Counted from the first letter of the stretch, positions 1 to 9,339 are shown. The stretch: DNA of 64,000 nt from CBDEUK01 sp965250225 (GCA_965250225.1 CBDFNQ010000035.1:124001-188000); one strand, 5' to 3'. Notes: generated by a model not told the origin, from the letters alone. Numbers and translations are program-made.

Positions 1-447
1 AATATCCTGGCAGAAGGGCCGATGATCGCTATCCATCAGTCGGACGAGGTGCTGGAACAAATGGATGAATGGAATACCAATCAACATACGAAGTCGGGAC
101 TTGTGGCAAGGATCAAGGACAGTGAGTATACAGTGACAGATGCAGAGAATAAGACACTGGAATTTGTGAAAAAGTTCGTTCCAGGGCGGACTTCCCCCAT
201 GTGTGGCAACAGTATATGCCAGGATCGGCGGTTTATGCATCGTTTAATGCCAAATCTGGAACAATATTTTCATTATCGAAATTTTGATGTGAGTACTGTG
301 AAAGAAGCATCCAAGCGTTGGTATCCAAAAGGGCCTCAGTTTGTTAAAGAATCCAGCCATCTGGCGATGGACGATATTCGTGATTCGATCAATGAGATGA
401 GGTTCTATCGCAAACACCACTTTGTCTCCTCTGTTGATCGATCGTGA
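1..447 (+). CDS. orn: Oligoribonuclease Orn, 5'-truncated by window edge
   Basis: Orn is the 3'-to-5' exoribonuclease that finishes RNA decay by degrading 2-5 nt oligoribonucleotides, including pGpG from cyclic-di-GMP turnover. The reading frame is already open at base 1 and begins with NILAEGP, which lies inside the protein in E. coli Orn, so about 30-40 N-terminal residues with the first catalytic DxE motif are off the window. Visible signatures are CGNSICQDRRF (Exo II aspartate), YFHYRNFDVST and the Exo III stretch HLAMDDIRDS with the catalytic histidine and aspartate of the DEDDh superfamily. An ATG at base 22 is internal and should not be taken as the start. The stop overlaps the GTG of the next gene. 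Confidence 0.95.
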   Translation, partial: NILAEGPMIAIHQSDEVLEQMDEWNTNQHTKSGLVARIKDSEYTVTDAENKTLEFVKKFVPGRTSPMCGNSICQDRRFMHRLMPNLEQYFHYRNFDVSTVKEASKRWYPKGPQFVKESSHLAMDDIRDSINEMRFYRKHHFVSSVDRS

Positions 448-1937
448 GCTTGGCCCAATCTCATCTTCCCAATCATTTATTTACGGCAGCGAATGTTAGA
501 GAACTTGATCGCATAGCGATCGAAGACCATAACATACCTGGTTTAACCCTCATGCAGCGAGCTGGTACGGCAGCTTTTGAGTTGTTATGTGATACCTGGT
601 CCGACGCCAAAAAAATTGTGGTTGTCTGTGGGTTTGGCAATAACGCAGGTGATGGTTATGTGCTTGCAAAACTAGCTTATTATGCAGAATTGGTTGTGGA
701 CGTTTTTCAGTTCGGTGATGTAACGCGATTAAAGGGAGATGCCAAAACCAGTTACGAAGAATATATCAAAACGGGCCAAACAATTTTTTCAAATTCAAAC
801 GTTGATTTTAAGCAATATGATCTGGTTGTTGATGCCTTGCTTGGTACCGGACTTGACCGTGAAGTGACGGGTGAATTTAAACGTCTCATCGACCGGATAA
901 ATCAATCAACGAGACCAGTACTCGCATTAGATATTCCATCCGGTTTGAACGCAGATACTGGTCAGCCTTTGGGCGCAGCAATCGTTGCAGATAAAACCAT
1001 CAGTTTTATTGGAATGAAGCAGGGCTTATTCACAGGCATGGCGGCCGATCATGTGGGTGAGATGTCATTCTCGGATTTACAAGTTCCTGAGAGTGTTTAC
1101 CAGTCAGATGTTCAACCCAGCAGTTCTTGGATTGATTACCAACAGTTAAAACAATTTTTATTACCCAGAAAACGCACGGCACACAAAGGTGATTTTGGTC
1201 ATGTATTAATGATAGGTGGGGATCATGGTTATATGGGTGCATGTCGTATGGCAGCTGAAGCCGCTGCTCGAACGGGAGCAGGCCTGGTCAGTGTTGCTAC
1301 ACGTGCATCGCATGCTGCGGTACTAAGCACAGGTCGACCGGAATTAATGGTACAAGGTGTTGAATCGTATGCTGATTTGGTCCCATTACTGAAAAAAGCC
1401 ACAGTACTGGCCATTGGTCCAGGCTTAGGGCAGGGTGAGTGGGCGATTGAATTATTCTCACGCATTCATGAAAGTACAATTCCTCAGCTTATAGATGCCG
1501 ATGGTTTAAATCTATTGGCAAATAATCACTCTCATTCGGATCACCGAATTTTAACGCCACATCCTGGTGAGGCAGCTCGATTGCTCAACTGCTCAACTGA
1601 CGACATACAAAGGGATCGATTCGATGCCGCCAGGCAACTACAACAACGTTACGGTGGCGTGGTTGTGTTGAAAGGCACTGGTACTCTAATTGTTGATACA
1701 GACTGTAAGGTGTTTATCTGTAGTGATGGTAATCCAGGTATGGCGACGGGTGGCATGGGCGATGTGTTAACCGGGATCATTGCCGGTTTACTCGCGCAAG
1801 GTTATTCAGCAAATGATGCTGCAAAATTAGGAGCTTGTCTGCATGCAGCAGCAGCGGATTCAGCTGCAAAATCAGGCGAGAGAGGGTTATTAGCCACCGA
1901 TCTTATGTCTTTTATTCGCCAACTGGTAAATCCCTGA
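444..1937 (+). CDS. nnr: Bifunctional NAD(P)HX epimerase/dehydratase Nnr
   Basis: This 497-residue YjeF-family enzyme repairs hydrated NADH and NADPH. The N-terminal YjeF_N domain epimerises R- and S-NAD(P)HX (GFGNNAGDGYVLA, near residue 63; DALLGTGLDREV). The C-terminal ribokinase-like domain dehydrates S-NAD(P)HX using ADP (HKGDFGHVLMIGG; IDADGLN; LTPHPGEAARL; GGMGDVLTGIIAGLL near residue 433). The length is normal for the fused bacterial form. It starts at a GTG that overlaps the orn stop by four bases, which suggests translational coupling, and its stop abuts the tsaE ATG. The nnr-tsaE-amiB order is the classic gammaproteobacterial one. Confidence 0.96.
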   Translation: MSLAQSHLPNHLFTAANVRELDRIAIEDHNIPGLTLMQRAGTAAFELLCDTWSDAKKIVVVCGFGNNAGDGYVLAKLAYYAELVVDVFQFGDVTRLKGDAKTSYEEYIKTGQTIFSNSNVDFKQYDLVVDALLGTGLDREVTGEFKRLIDRINQSTRPVLALDIPSGLNADTGQPLGAAIVADKTISFIGMKQGLFTGMAADHVGEMSFSDLQVPESVYQSDVQPSSSWIDYQQLKQFLLPRKRTAHKGDFGHVLMIGGDHGYMGACRMAAEAAARTGAGLVSVATRASHAAVLSTGRPELMVQGVESYADLVPLLKKATVLAIGPGLGQGEWAIELFSRIHESTIPQLIDADGLNLLANNHSHSDHRILTPHPGEAARLLNCSTDDIQRDRFDAARQLQQRYGGVVVLKGTGTLIVDTDCKVFICSDGNPGMATGGMGDVLTGIIAGLLAQGYSANDAAKLGACLHAAAADSAAKSGERGLLATDLMSFIRQLVNP

Positions 1938-2396
1938 ATGACCTCCAGAACCATCCCAACTGCCGAGGACATGGAAAACTTTGCCGCACAATGTGCTGAG
2001 CATTCTGGGGAGCTTCATACACTTTATTTCAAGGGTGAACTCGGCGCTGGAAAAACGACCTTTGTTCGTGGCTTTCTTCATAAACTTGGCCATGTAGGCC
2101 CGGTAAAAAGCCCAACTTATACACTGGTAGAACCCTACTCAGTCGAAGGTCGGATGATTTACCATTTTGATCTCTTTCGACTAAATGACCCGGAAGAGCT
2201 TGAGGCAATTGGAGTACGTGATTATTTTTCAAGCTCTGCCTTGTGTCTGGTCGAATGGCCTGAGAAGGCTCATGAATTCTTACCCCAGGCCGATGTCTTA
2301 ATATCAATCGATTATCTGGATGATGGACGGCAAATACGGCTTACTGCCAATACAGAGCCAGGAGACCAGTTCCTGCAAAAACTAAAAAGTGACTGA
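1938..2396 (+). CDS. tsaE: tRNA t6A biosynthesis ATPase TsaE
   Basis: TsaE is the small ATPase that works with TsaB, TsaC and TsaD to make N6-threonylcarbamoyladenosine at position 37 of ANN-decoding tRNAs. The 152-residue protein has a Walker A loop (GELGAGKTTFVRG, near residues 33-45), the switch-like SPTYTLVEPY and the YHFDLFRL stretch typical of the YjeE/TsaE fold, and LVEWPEKA. It begins directly after the nnr stop, so it is almost certainly in the same transcript. The 166 bases after it are very AT-rich and noncoding, and probably hold the promoter of the amidase gene. Confidence 0.96.
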   Translation: MTSRTIPTAEDMENFAAQCAEHSGELHTLYFKGELGAGKTTFVRGFLHKLGHVGPVKSPTYTLVEPYSVEGRMIYHFDLFRLNDPEELEAIGVRDYFSSSALCLVEWPEKAHEFLPQADVLISIDYLDDGRQIRLTANTEPGDQFLQKLKSD

Positions 2397-2562
2397 CGCC
2401 GATATTAGTGTTGTAAATTTGATCAAATATTCGATAAAAATCATTACTTTTTAGATTAAAAACAGTAATATATAGTAATAAGTTCAAAATTTACTTGAAA
2501 TTTAATGAGATTCAGCTAAAAATTATGGTTAACTAATTAGAATTTAATTTGATATCAAGGAC

Positions 2563-3873
2563 ATGCGTTCAGTTATAGCATTCATTTTCGCGGTATTTAT
2601 ACTCCAGGCTCAGGCTGCACCAACAGTGGTTGAGAATGTGCGCATCTGGTCGGCTCCGGACAGCACCCGAATTGTTCTCGATGTGTCTCAACCAGCAAAA
2701 CACAATTTGATCGAGTTATCCCATCCAAACCGTGTCGTTATCGATATTAAGGACACAAACACCATTCGCAAACTGACTCAGCCCAAAGCCAAGGACAAGT
2801 TTGTAAAGTTGATTCGCAGTGGCACTCGTAATGAATCTGATCAGAGAATTGTTCTTGACTTGAAAAAACAGGCGGTCGTCGAAAGTTTTCTGTTACAACC
2901 GAACAAGCAATACGGCCATCGACTGGTTATCGATCTGAAAACCAGTGAGAGTGAACCAATGATTTCAGAGGTCAAACAGTCGCAGCAAGTTGCCGTAGTT
3001 GAAAAGAAACGCGACATCGTCATAGCAATCGATGCTGGGCATGGCGGTGATGATCCTGGTGCGCGAGGTCCTAGTGGTACGTTTGAAAAAGATGTTGTGC
3101 TGAATGTTTCAAAACGTCTTGCAGCATTAATTAATAAAGAAAAAGGTATGAAGGCAGTTTTGATCCGTGAAGGTGATTATTTTATTCGTCTTCGAAACCG
3201 TATTGCCAAGGCAAGGAAAAATAAAGCAGATTTATTTATTTCCATTCATGCGGATGCGTTTAAAGATCCAAGAGTCAAAGGTTCTTCTGTCTATATCTTA
3301 TCGAAAAAAGGTGCCAGTAGTGAAGCGGCCCGTTGGTTAGCGGAACAGGAAAATGCGTCGGATTTGATCGGTGGAGTTAGTCTTGATGATAAGGATGATG
3401 TGCTTGCTTCTGTGTTGCTTGATCTATCACAAACGGCAAGTCTGGAGGCCAGTGTCGATATTGCCGACCGTGTATTGGGTGGTTTGAAAGGATTGGGGAA
3501 GGTGCATAAAAAGAGAGTGCAGTCAGCTGGATTTGCCGTGTTAAAATCACCGGATATTCCATCCATTTTGATTGAGACCGCGTATATCTCAAATCCTGGA
3601 GAAGAAAAACGTTTAAAGACTCGCGAATATCAAACCCGAATGGCAAAGTCGATCCTCAAAGGACTGCGTAGCTATTTTTATGATTACGCTCCAGAAGGAA
3701 CCTTGATTTCAAGTTTATCCAAAAAGCGGAAACATACCATTTCCAGAGGGGATACCTTGTCAGAGATTGCTAAATTGTACAGTGTTAGTACAAAAAATTT
3801 GAAACAACACAATGGATTGAAATCTGACCGTTTGTTGGTTGGCATGGTGTTGAACATTCCTGAAGAGAGCTAA
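2563..3873 (+). CDS. amiB: N-acetylmuramoyl-L-alanine amidase, AmiB/AmiC family
   Basis: This periplasmic zinc amidase cleaves septal peptidoglycan during daughter-cell separation. The 436 residues run in order: a signal peptide of about 18 residues (MRSVIAFIFAVFILQAQA), a beta-rich AMIN domain that targets the septum (roughly 25-140), an Amidase_3 catalytic domain (about 152-375) with zinc-ligand motifs IDAGHGGDDPGARG and FISIHADAF and a catalytic glutamate in ILIETAYISN, and one C-terminal LysM repeat (HTISRGDTLSEIAKLYSVS...LNIP). The location before mutL matches E. coli amiB. AmiC shares the AMIN domain, so the paralogue name rests on context. The helical EnvC/NlpD-controlled insert lies around residues 255-310. 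Confidence 0.93.
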   Translation: MRSVIAFIFAVFILQAQAAPTVVENVRIWSAPDSTRIVLDVSQPAKHNLIELSHPNRVVIDIKDTNTIRKLTQPKAKDKFVKLIRSGTRNESDQRIVLDLKKQAVVESFLLQPNKQYGHRLVIDLKTSESEPMISEVKQSQQVAVVEKKRDIVIAIDAGHGGDDPGARGPSGTFEKDVVLNVSKRLAALINKEKGMKAVLIREGDYFIRLRNRIAKARKNKADLFISIHADAFKDPRVKGSSVYILSKKGASSEAARWLAEQENASDLIGGVSLDDKDDVLASVLLDLSQTASLEASVDIADRVLGGLKGLGKVHKKRVQSAGFAVLKSPDIPSILIETAYISNPGEEKRLKTREYQTRMAKSILKGLRSYFYDYAPEGTLISSLSKKRKHTISRGDTLSEIAKLYSVSTKNLKQHNGLKSDRLLVGMVLNIPEES

Positions 3874-4129
3874 CCCAGAAGAGACTTAGCAAAGTTCATA
3901 CACATACCAAAATATTTTTTTCTTTAATATTGCACTATATTGTCAGTTTGTTTACATAACAGTCGTTCATTAGTTTCCTGACAGCGGTAACTTACGTATT
4001 ATGAAGCCATAATTTATCTGTTTTAATTATTCATTAAAACAGTCAAGTACGGCATACGTCATTCAAAGGACTGTTTATCAACTAATTATTAAGTAAATAA
4101 TTAAGTGTCAAAATATTTAAGGAGAATAC
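3874..4129. other. AT-rich intergenic region
   Basis: This region separates the amidase from a small membrane-protein gene. It is very AT-rich and has no convincing reading frame. A clear Shine-Dalgarno AAGGAGA sits just before the ATG at 4130, so the promoter of that gene probably lies here. I see no strong terminator after the amidase. Confidence 0.5.
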
Positions 4130-4615
4130 ATGCCTGACCTGTCTACTTTACCTCCAGAACTTATTGGGCCATTTGCTATTGTGTTTGCATTGGCTCTGTT
4201 GGTGTCAAAAATATTTGACCTTATTGAAAAATGGAGAAAAATAGCGCCATCGAAATCCACAAGTACAAATAGTGATGTCCTAATAAATAAGCCGTTATCT
4301 TCGCTTTCAAAGAAGGAAGTTTTTATTTATTCCTTTATTGGTGCTATATCAATAAGTACATTTACAATCATAGTAAATTACATTTTTATTGACGCCCAAG
4401 AATATCTAGAATCTCAGTTGTTCAACTTTGGATATAATCTATTTTTCGGATTCGTATCGGCTATTATTTGTACTTTTTTTATAAGTAATAAGTTTGCTCT
4501 TATCAATCAGAATGTCGTAGTTCCTTTATTAATGGGCTTTGCTGTTGTTGCAGTAATCTCATTGCCAGTTGGGTTAATAGCAAGTATATATCAAATCAAC
4601 AAAATGTTCGGATAA
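4130..4615 (+). CDS. Hypothetical small integral membrane protein
   Basis: I do not recognise this 161-residue protein. It has four hydrophobic segments: about residues 12-28 (GPFAIVFALALLVSKIF), 66-88 (FIYSFIGAISISTFTIIVNYIF), 102-123 (NLFFGFVSAIICTFF) and 130-155 (VVVPLLMGFAVVAVISLPVGLIA). A short basic loop, KWRKIAPSK, follows the first segment. The start is well supported by AAGGAGAATAC ahead of the ATG. It faces the protease/hydrolase fusion gene tail to tail across about 55 bases and interrupts an otherwise conserved amiB-mutL neighbourhood, so the two may have been acquired together. Membrane location is predicted; the function is unknown. Confidence 0.75.
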   Translation: MPDLSTLPPELIGPFAIVFALALLVSKIFDLIEKWRKIAPSKSTSTNSDVLINKPLSSLSKKEVFIYSFIGAISISTFTIIVNYIFIDAQEYLESQLFNFGYNLFFGFVSAIICTFFISNKFALINQNVVVPLLMGFAVVAVISLPVGLIASIYQINKMFG

Positions 4616-4669
4616 TGTAAATGTATAACAATTTTCTACTAAGCTCTAAATTTCCCAGTAAGAATAGTG

Positions 4670-6469
4670 TTAATAGTCTAAATCATTTTTCGTAAATGAT
4701 GTGCCAAGTGCACCTCCGAGGATACGGCGCAGTATATGATTCATAGTGTAAATATCATTATCGAAGCCGCCGTGTGAGGTGCTCCTTGTCCGTTGGCCTT
4801 CAACGCCATTAGAATAGATAAATTGTGGTTGTTTTCTTACCTGCGTTACTTGTTTTTCAAACTTTTCCATACCCAGGATTGGTTTTCCCTTTTCCCGTTC
4901 AAAGGCATTGGAGACTAAATAGAGCAATGATTTTCGGTAAGCTTTAGCCACATTATCATCAAGTTCCAGCTCATCTTTGAGGTTGTAGATGGTCAGATCA
5001 GAAATGTGTATTTTTGATTTTCTCTGTATGACAGGTAAGTAAGCCTGATGGAAGAGATCCACCGTACAGGCCGGTGCCATCAAGCTACAGCTGTTAAATT
5101 TGATGTTTTTTCTCTTCAGGGTTTTTAATAGATGAGCAATCACGACTGCCCCTGTGCTGTGTCCGACCAGGTGTAGTTTTATCTTTTTGCCGGATTGTTG
5201 TAGGTGGTTACGGAAGTGCGACAAGGCATCGGTGGCAGCACCCTTTGCAGAGAAAGCATCTTCGGCGTCTTGTTTCATCTCTTCCCATAACAGTGTTCCC
5301 GGTCTCCTGAGCATACCTTCGACAAAACGATCGGCCCAGTCACTGAAGCCGCCCACACGTTCTTCCGCCAGTTTTTCCTTGCGGAATATCAGATCCTTTA
5401 ATTCTTCCACAATCCCGGTGTCGTACATGATATGAAAGGGATAGATCTGGTTTGATTTAAATACGTTTTTCATAGCAGCAATTCGATTGGCAGAATCTTC
5501 AGGTGAGTTCAGCCCGCCATGAACATAAAGGAGTAAATGCTTATATTTATTGCTATTGGCAAGTAGTTCTGCTGTCTGGGCAACATCTTCTGATGTACTC
5601 CAGTAACGGCCACTGGTTTTGTATAGACCATCATCAACATGGATAAAATGACCGGCTATCTCTGATCGAGGTATAGCTGACTTTTTTATTTTCTTTGAAC
5701 CGCCTGAATTAAGCTGAGCAGACTCAGGACGCAAGCCAAAGATTTGTGGCGTTGGCAATGCCAGGCGAAAAACCCAGGCATCCATAATATTAGTGAGCCA
5801 ATCTTCATAGCTCCATAATGCGATGCCATTGTTTCCCCAGGATTGTCCCCAGGAATTTTGCAGCCAGAACCCTTCCTTATTGTAACCGACGATGGCGAAG
5901 GCATGGCCTCCCTCCATTTTATCGGATCTTTCAATGATCCCATTACGAGGTCGATTCCAGCCATGATGAACCTTGGCCGAAACAATAATAGTACCCACCT
6001 CATTTAGCGCTACATGGAAATCTGAAATATTCGGTTTTAATCGATAATAAGCGCCGATGGTGTGCTGGCGGGCGTTCTTTGCCCGTTTAATGGTGAGTTC
6101 GCCTTTACTGCCAACCGAATAAGGCCATTTCCCCTCTTCGCAAACCCCCATATTTTTCCAGCCATGGATGACACCACGAATGCTGGAACCATCATAATCT
6201 TCACCCGGCCATTCATCATGACGTTTCGCCATTTCATACAACATACGTGGACTGACACGAGTTGTTTGTTGCATGAGTGTATACATACGGTTGATTGCGG
6301 CTGCCAGTGCAAACCCGGTACAAGCCCCTTCGCTTTTTTGATCAAGGATATGTAAATTTTCAGGTGGGTCGATATTGTCTTGTAATTGGATAAGTGCGGG
6401 TTGGTAGTTCCAATCACGGCTGTCTGGTACATCCGGTTTGGCATTCTTAATCCTTCGATAGGTTGACAT
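4670..6469 (-). CDS. Papain-like C1 peptidase fused to alpha/beta hydrolase
   Basis: This 599-residue protein joins two hydrolase folds. Residues 1-240 look like a C1-type cysteine peptidase: Gln44 and Cys50 in DQKSEGACTGFA, His189 in EGGHAFAIVGY and Asn205 in WLQNSWGQSWG form the full papain tetrad. Residues about 270-590 resemble an alpha/beta hydrolase: YVHGGL near 316-320 as an oxyanion-type loop and a nucleophile elbow GHSTG with Ser438. I see no signal peptide, propeptide or membrane segment, so it is probably cytosolic or exported by a non-Sec route. Promoter sequence would lie in the 158 bases shared divergently with mutL. The substrate is unknown. The peptidase call is strong, while the hydrolase call rests on the two motifs and should be tested by profile search. 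Confidence 0.8.
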   Translation of the reverse strand: MSTYRRIKNAKPDVPDSRDWNYQPALIQLQDNIDPPENLHILDQKSEGACTGFALAAAINRMYTLMQQTTRVSPRMLYEMAKRHDEWPGEDYDGSSIRGVIHGWKNMGVCEEGKWPYSVGSKGELTIKRAKNARQHTIGAYYRLKPNISDFHVALNEVGTIIVSAKVHHGWNRPRNGIIERSDKMEGGHAFAIVGYNKEGFWLQNSWGQSWGNNGIALWSYEDWLTNIMDAWVFRLALPTPQIFGLRPESAQLNSGGSKKIKKSAIPRSEIAGHFIHVDDGLYKTSGRYWSTSEDVAQTAELLANSNKYKHLLLYVHGGLNSPEDSANRIAAMKNVFKSNQIYPFHIMYDTGIVEELKDLIFRKEKLAEERVGGFSDWADRFVEGMLRRPGTLLWEEMKQDAEDAFSAKGAATDALSHFRNHLQQSGKKIKLHLVGHSTGAVVIAHLLKTLKRKNIKFNSCSLMAPACTVDLFHQAYLPVIQRKSKIHISDLTIYNLKDELELDDNVAKAYRKSLLYLVSNAFEREKGKPILGMEKFEKQVTQVRKQPQFIYSNGVEGQRTRSTSHGGFDNDIYTMNHILRRILGGALGTSFTKNDLDY

Positions 6470-6627
6470 TTTTCCTCTCCTTTTGTCTAGAGTAAGTATA
6501 AATTACTACTTCAGAATATAGCATTATTGAAATCCCTGGACAGAATATTATTAAAGAGGTAGACGTCCTCTGATATTTTTTATTCTTGAGGGGGACATCA
6601 TTTTCACGGCTACGGTATCATTGCATT

Positions 6628-8397
6628 ATGAATGACACCTTCACAGTTCCCAGAATTCATATACTGGATCCCATATTATCGAATCAAATTGCGGCTGGTG
6701 AGGTCATCGAGCGGCCTGCTTCGGTGGTTAAGGAATTACTGGAAAATTCTCTTGATGCCAATGCTAAACAGATCACTATAGATCTCGAACGAGCGGGTAG
6801 TACATTAATTCGTGTTACCGACAGTGGGCACGGTATTCATCCCGACGATATGTCGATGGCACTACAAAGTCATTCCACAAGTAAGATCCATAAGACATCT
6901 GATCTGGCATCGATCACCAGTCTCGGTTTTCGCGGTGAAGCATTGGCAAGTATTGCATCGGTGTCGCGCTTCACTTTGCAAAGTTGTCACGATAGTAGTC
7001 AACAAGGTGTGTCGCTAACCTTTTCAGCAGATCAAACTCCCGTGTTAGAACCGTGTGCTCGACCTGGAGGTACTACAGTTGAAGTGCGAAATTTATTTTT
7101 TAATACACCAGCAAGAAGAAAATTTTTACGTACAGAGACTACTGAATACCTACACAGTATTAGTTTAGTAAAGGCAATGGCATTATGTCATTTTGATTGT
7201 GCTTTTCGTATGCAGCACAATCAACGATCTGTTCTAAATCTTACAATAGCAAGCAATAATTACTCAAAAAGAATCAGTGAAATCTGTGGCAGACAATTCC
7301 TGGAGAATTCACAAGCGTTTGATTTTTCCCGCGAAGCAATGCGTTTATGGGGTTGGTTGGGAGATGCTGAAATAGCGCGCAGTCAAACAGATAAACAATA
7401 CCTTTATATTAATGGACGCTATATTCGAGACAAACATATCAATCATGCAATACGACTTGCCTTTCAGGATCTACTCTATCCTGGACGCCATCCCAGTTAT
7501 GTGATCTTTCTTGAACTGGATCCGGCTCAAATGGATGTTAACGTGCATCCAGGCAAACAAGAAGTACGCTTTCAACGAACCCGTGATGTGCATGATTTTG
7601 TTTATAGTTGTCTGAATCAGGTTTTATCACCGAATAGCTCAAGCCTGGTCGATGTGCCAATGAACGACATTTCATTGTCGTCATCCAATAATGATGATAC
7701 AGAAATTCATGAGTCAGCTGAACCATATGCTTCTGATAATACAAATTTCCGAGAAAATAATAACATACTGCTGCGAACAATATTTGATGCAAATAACGAT
7801 TTACCAGATCACAATCTATCGTTAAATAATCGTTATCTGATCACGCAGGTAAAGGAAGGTTTTTTATTGATCGATGTATTTGCTGCGCGAGAGCAGATGG
7901 TATTAGAAACACTGCAACAACAATATACAAAAAATTCTGTCATCAGTAGACCTTTATTAATGCCAGTCGATTATCAGAACACATTAGATAATATTGATCT
8001 GTTAGAAGAACATTCGGCAATCTTATCAAGGATTGGATTTCATTATAGACGCACAGCACCTGAACGTTTATTGATCCGTGAATTGCCCGAATGCCTTCGA
8101 ACTATTCAAATAAATATTTTTTTAAATGACCTGATTGCTTTATTAACTAAGAACGACAGTGAAGAAAATTTGACTAAAACTATAATGAAATTGGCTGCCA
8201 GTCATTGCAACGATGAAATGCCAGAAACATTACGAGGAACATCATCTGGAAAATTCTCAGTAGAATTACCTGTTGATGAACGCAAACTATTAATTGCCTA
8301 TTACCATCAGCAGATGAAAAATAAGTCACGTTTTAAAAAAACACTCTGGTGTGTTCTCGATGATGATGCGATAAAAAAAATTCTTTCTTCGCATTAA
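6628..8397 (+). CDS. mutL: DNA mismatch repair protein MutL
   Basis: MutL couples MutS mismatch recognition to strand incision. The GHKL ATPase motifs are clear: NQIAAGEVIERPASVVKE, LLENSLDA (38-44), DSGHGI (65-70) and GFRGEAL (100-106), followed by FFNTPARRKFL and the DVNVHPGKQEVRF loop. I chose the ATG at 6628 because the homology starts there; the upstream in-frame TTG at 6586 adds a non-homologous tail. The 589-residue protein has a divergent C-terminal dimerisation domain: the endonuclease signature DQHA(x)2E(x)4E found in many MutLs reads IDVFAAREQMVLE, and the late Cys/His motifs are not recognisable. The gene is nine bases upstream of miaA, so co-transcription is likely. Confidence 0.95.
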   Translation: MNDTFTVPRIHILDPILSNQIAAGEVIERPASVVKELLENSLDANAKQITIDLERAGSTLIRVTDSGHGIHPDDMSMALQSHSTSKIHKTSDLASITSLGFRGEALASIASVSRFTLQSCHDSSQQGVSLTFSADQTPVLEPCARPGGTTVEVRNLFFNTPARRKFLRTETTEYLHSISLVKAMALCHFDCAFRMQHNQRSVLNLTIASNNYSKRISEICGRQFLENSQAFDFSREAMRLWGWLGDAEIARSQTDKQYLYINGRYIRDKHINHAIRLAFQDLLYPGRHPSYVIFLELDPAQMDVNVHPGKQEVRFQRTRDVHDFVYSCLNQVLSPNSSSLVDVPMNDISLSSSNNDDTEIHESAEPYASDNTNFRENNNILLRTIFDANNDLPDHNLSLNNRYLITQVKEGFLLIDVFAAREQMVLETLQQQYTKNSVISRPLLMPVDYQNTLDNIDLLEEHSAILSRIGFHYRRTAPERLLIRELPECLRTIQINIFLNDLIALLTKNDSEENLTKTIMKLAASHCNDEMPETLRGTSSGKFSVELPVDERKLLIAYYHQQMKNKSRFKKTLWCVLDDDAIKKILSSH

Positions 8398-8406
8398 ATA
8401 TTATTT

Positions 8407-9339
8407 ATGTCTAAGGTTATTTTTTTAATGGGTTCAACTGCAACGGGTAAAACCGATATGGCGGTGGAATTAACCCGTCATTTCCCGATGGAGATCATCA
8501 GTGTTGATTCGGCAATGGTCTACAAGGACATGAATATAGGAACGGCAAAACCGACTGCCGATATTTTACAAAATGCTCCCCATCGTTTGATTGACATTTG
8601 TGATCCTAAAGAATCTTATTCAGCTGCACGTTTTCGTACCGATGCCTTACGAGAGATTAAGATGATAGAAGCGGATAGAAAAATCCCTTTATTAGTCGGT
8701 GGTACTGGATTGTATTTTCGTACACTGGAAGAGGGGATCAGTATATTGCCCGAGGCTGATTCCAGTATTCGAACTCAGCTGGATGCTGAACGTCGGCAAT
8801 CTGGTCTTGCAGCTTTATACGAAAGATTAAAAGCCATCGATCCAGGGTCTGCTGAACGTATTGATGCGAATGACCCACAACGAATACAGAGGGCATTGGA
8901 GGTTTTTGAAATCAGTGGCAAAACCATGAGTGAACTGTTTGAAGAGAATCAGAGTGAGCGTTTAGACAGAGATATCATCAAGATTATTTTATTGCCACAA
9001 GATAGAAAAACTCATCGCCAGGTGGTTGAACAGCGTTTTTTACAAATGTTAGAGCATGGCTTGCTCGATGAAGTCCAGCAGCTCTTTGAACGCGGCGATC
9101 TGACTGCTGAATTACCGGCAATGCGAATGGTTGGCTACCGACAAGTGTGGCGCTATCTTGAGGGTGAATTGGAGTATGAAGAAATGAAAAAACACGCTAT
9201 TATTGCAACGCGTCAATTAGCTAAACGCCAGACGACCTGGCTGAGAAAAGAACAAAACGGTCAATTTCTTGACTCGCAAGGTAATGAGAAATTCAGTAAA
9301 GTAAAAGAAGTTATAATCAACTATCCTTTAACTGGATAA
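8407..9339 (+). CDS. miaA: tRNA dimethylallyltransferase MiaA
   Basis: MiaA transfers the dimethylallyl group from DMAPP to A37 of UNN-decoding tRNAs, the first step to ms2i6A. The 310-residue protein begins with a P-loop (FLMGSTATGKTDMAVEL), continues with ISVDSAMVYKDMNIGTAKP for tRNA and DMAPP recognition, then VGGTGLYFRTL, and contains DPQRIQRALEVFEISGK and the GYRQVWRYLEGE/ATRQLAKRQTTWLR region near the C-terminus. Length and motifs are normal. It lies between mutL and hfq as in E. coli. In enterics hfq is partly transcribed from promoters inside and after miaA, and the 127-base gap here may hold such a promoter. Confidence 0.96.
   Translation: MSKVIFLMGSTATGKTDMAVELTRHFPMEIISVDSAMVYKDMNIGTAKPTADILQNAPHRLIDICDPKESYSAARFRTDALREIKMIEADRKIPLLVGGTGLYFRTLEEGISILPEADSSIRTQLDAERRQSGLAALYERLKAIDPGSAERIDANDPQRIQRALEVFEISGKTMSELFEENQSERLDRDIIKIILLPQDRKTHRQVVEQRFLQMLEHGLLDEVQQLFERGDLTAELPAMRMVGYRQVWRYLEGELEYEEMKKHAIIATRQLAKRQTTWLRKEQNGQFLDSQGNEKFSKVKEVIINYPLTG

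Noticed and set aside
6586..6627. TTG start and 14 extra residues for mutL
   Set aside because: Homology to MutL starts at the ATG 6628 and the extension is unlike family members.
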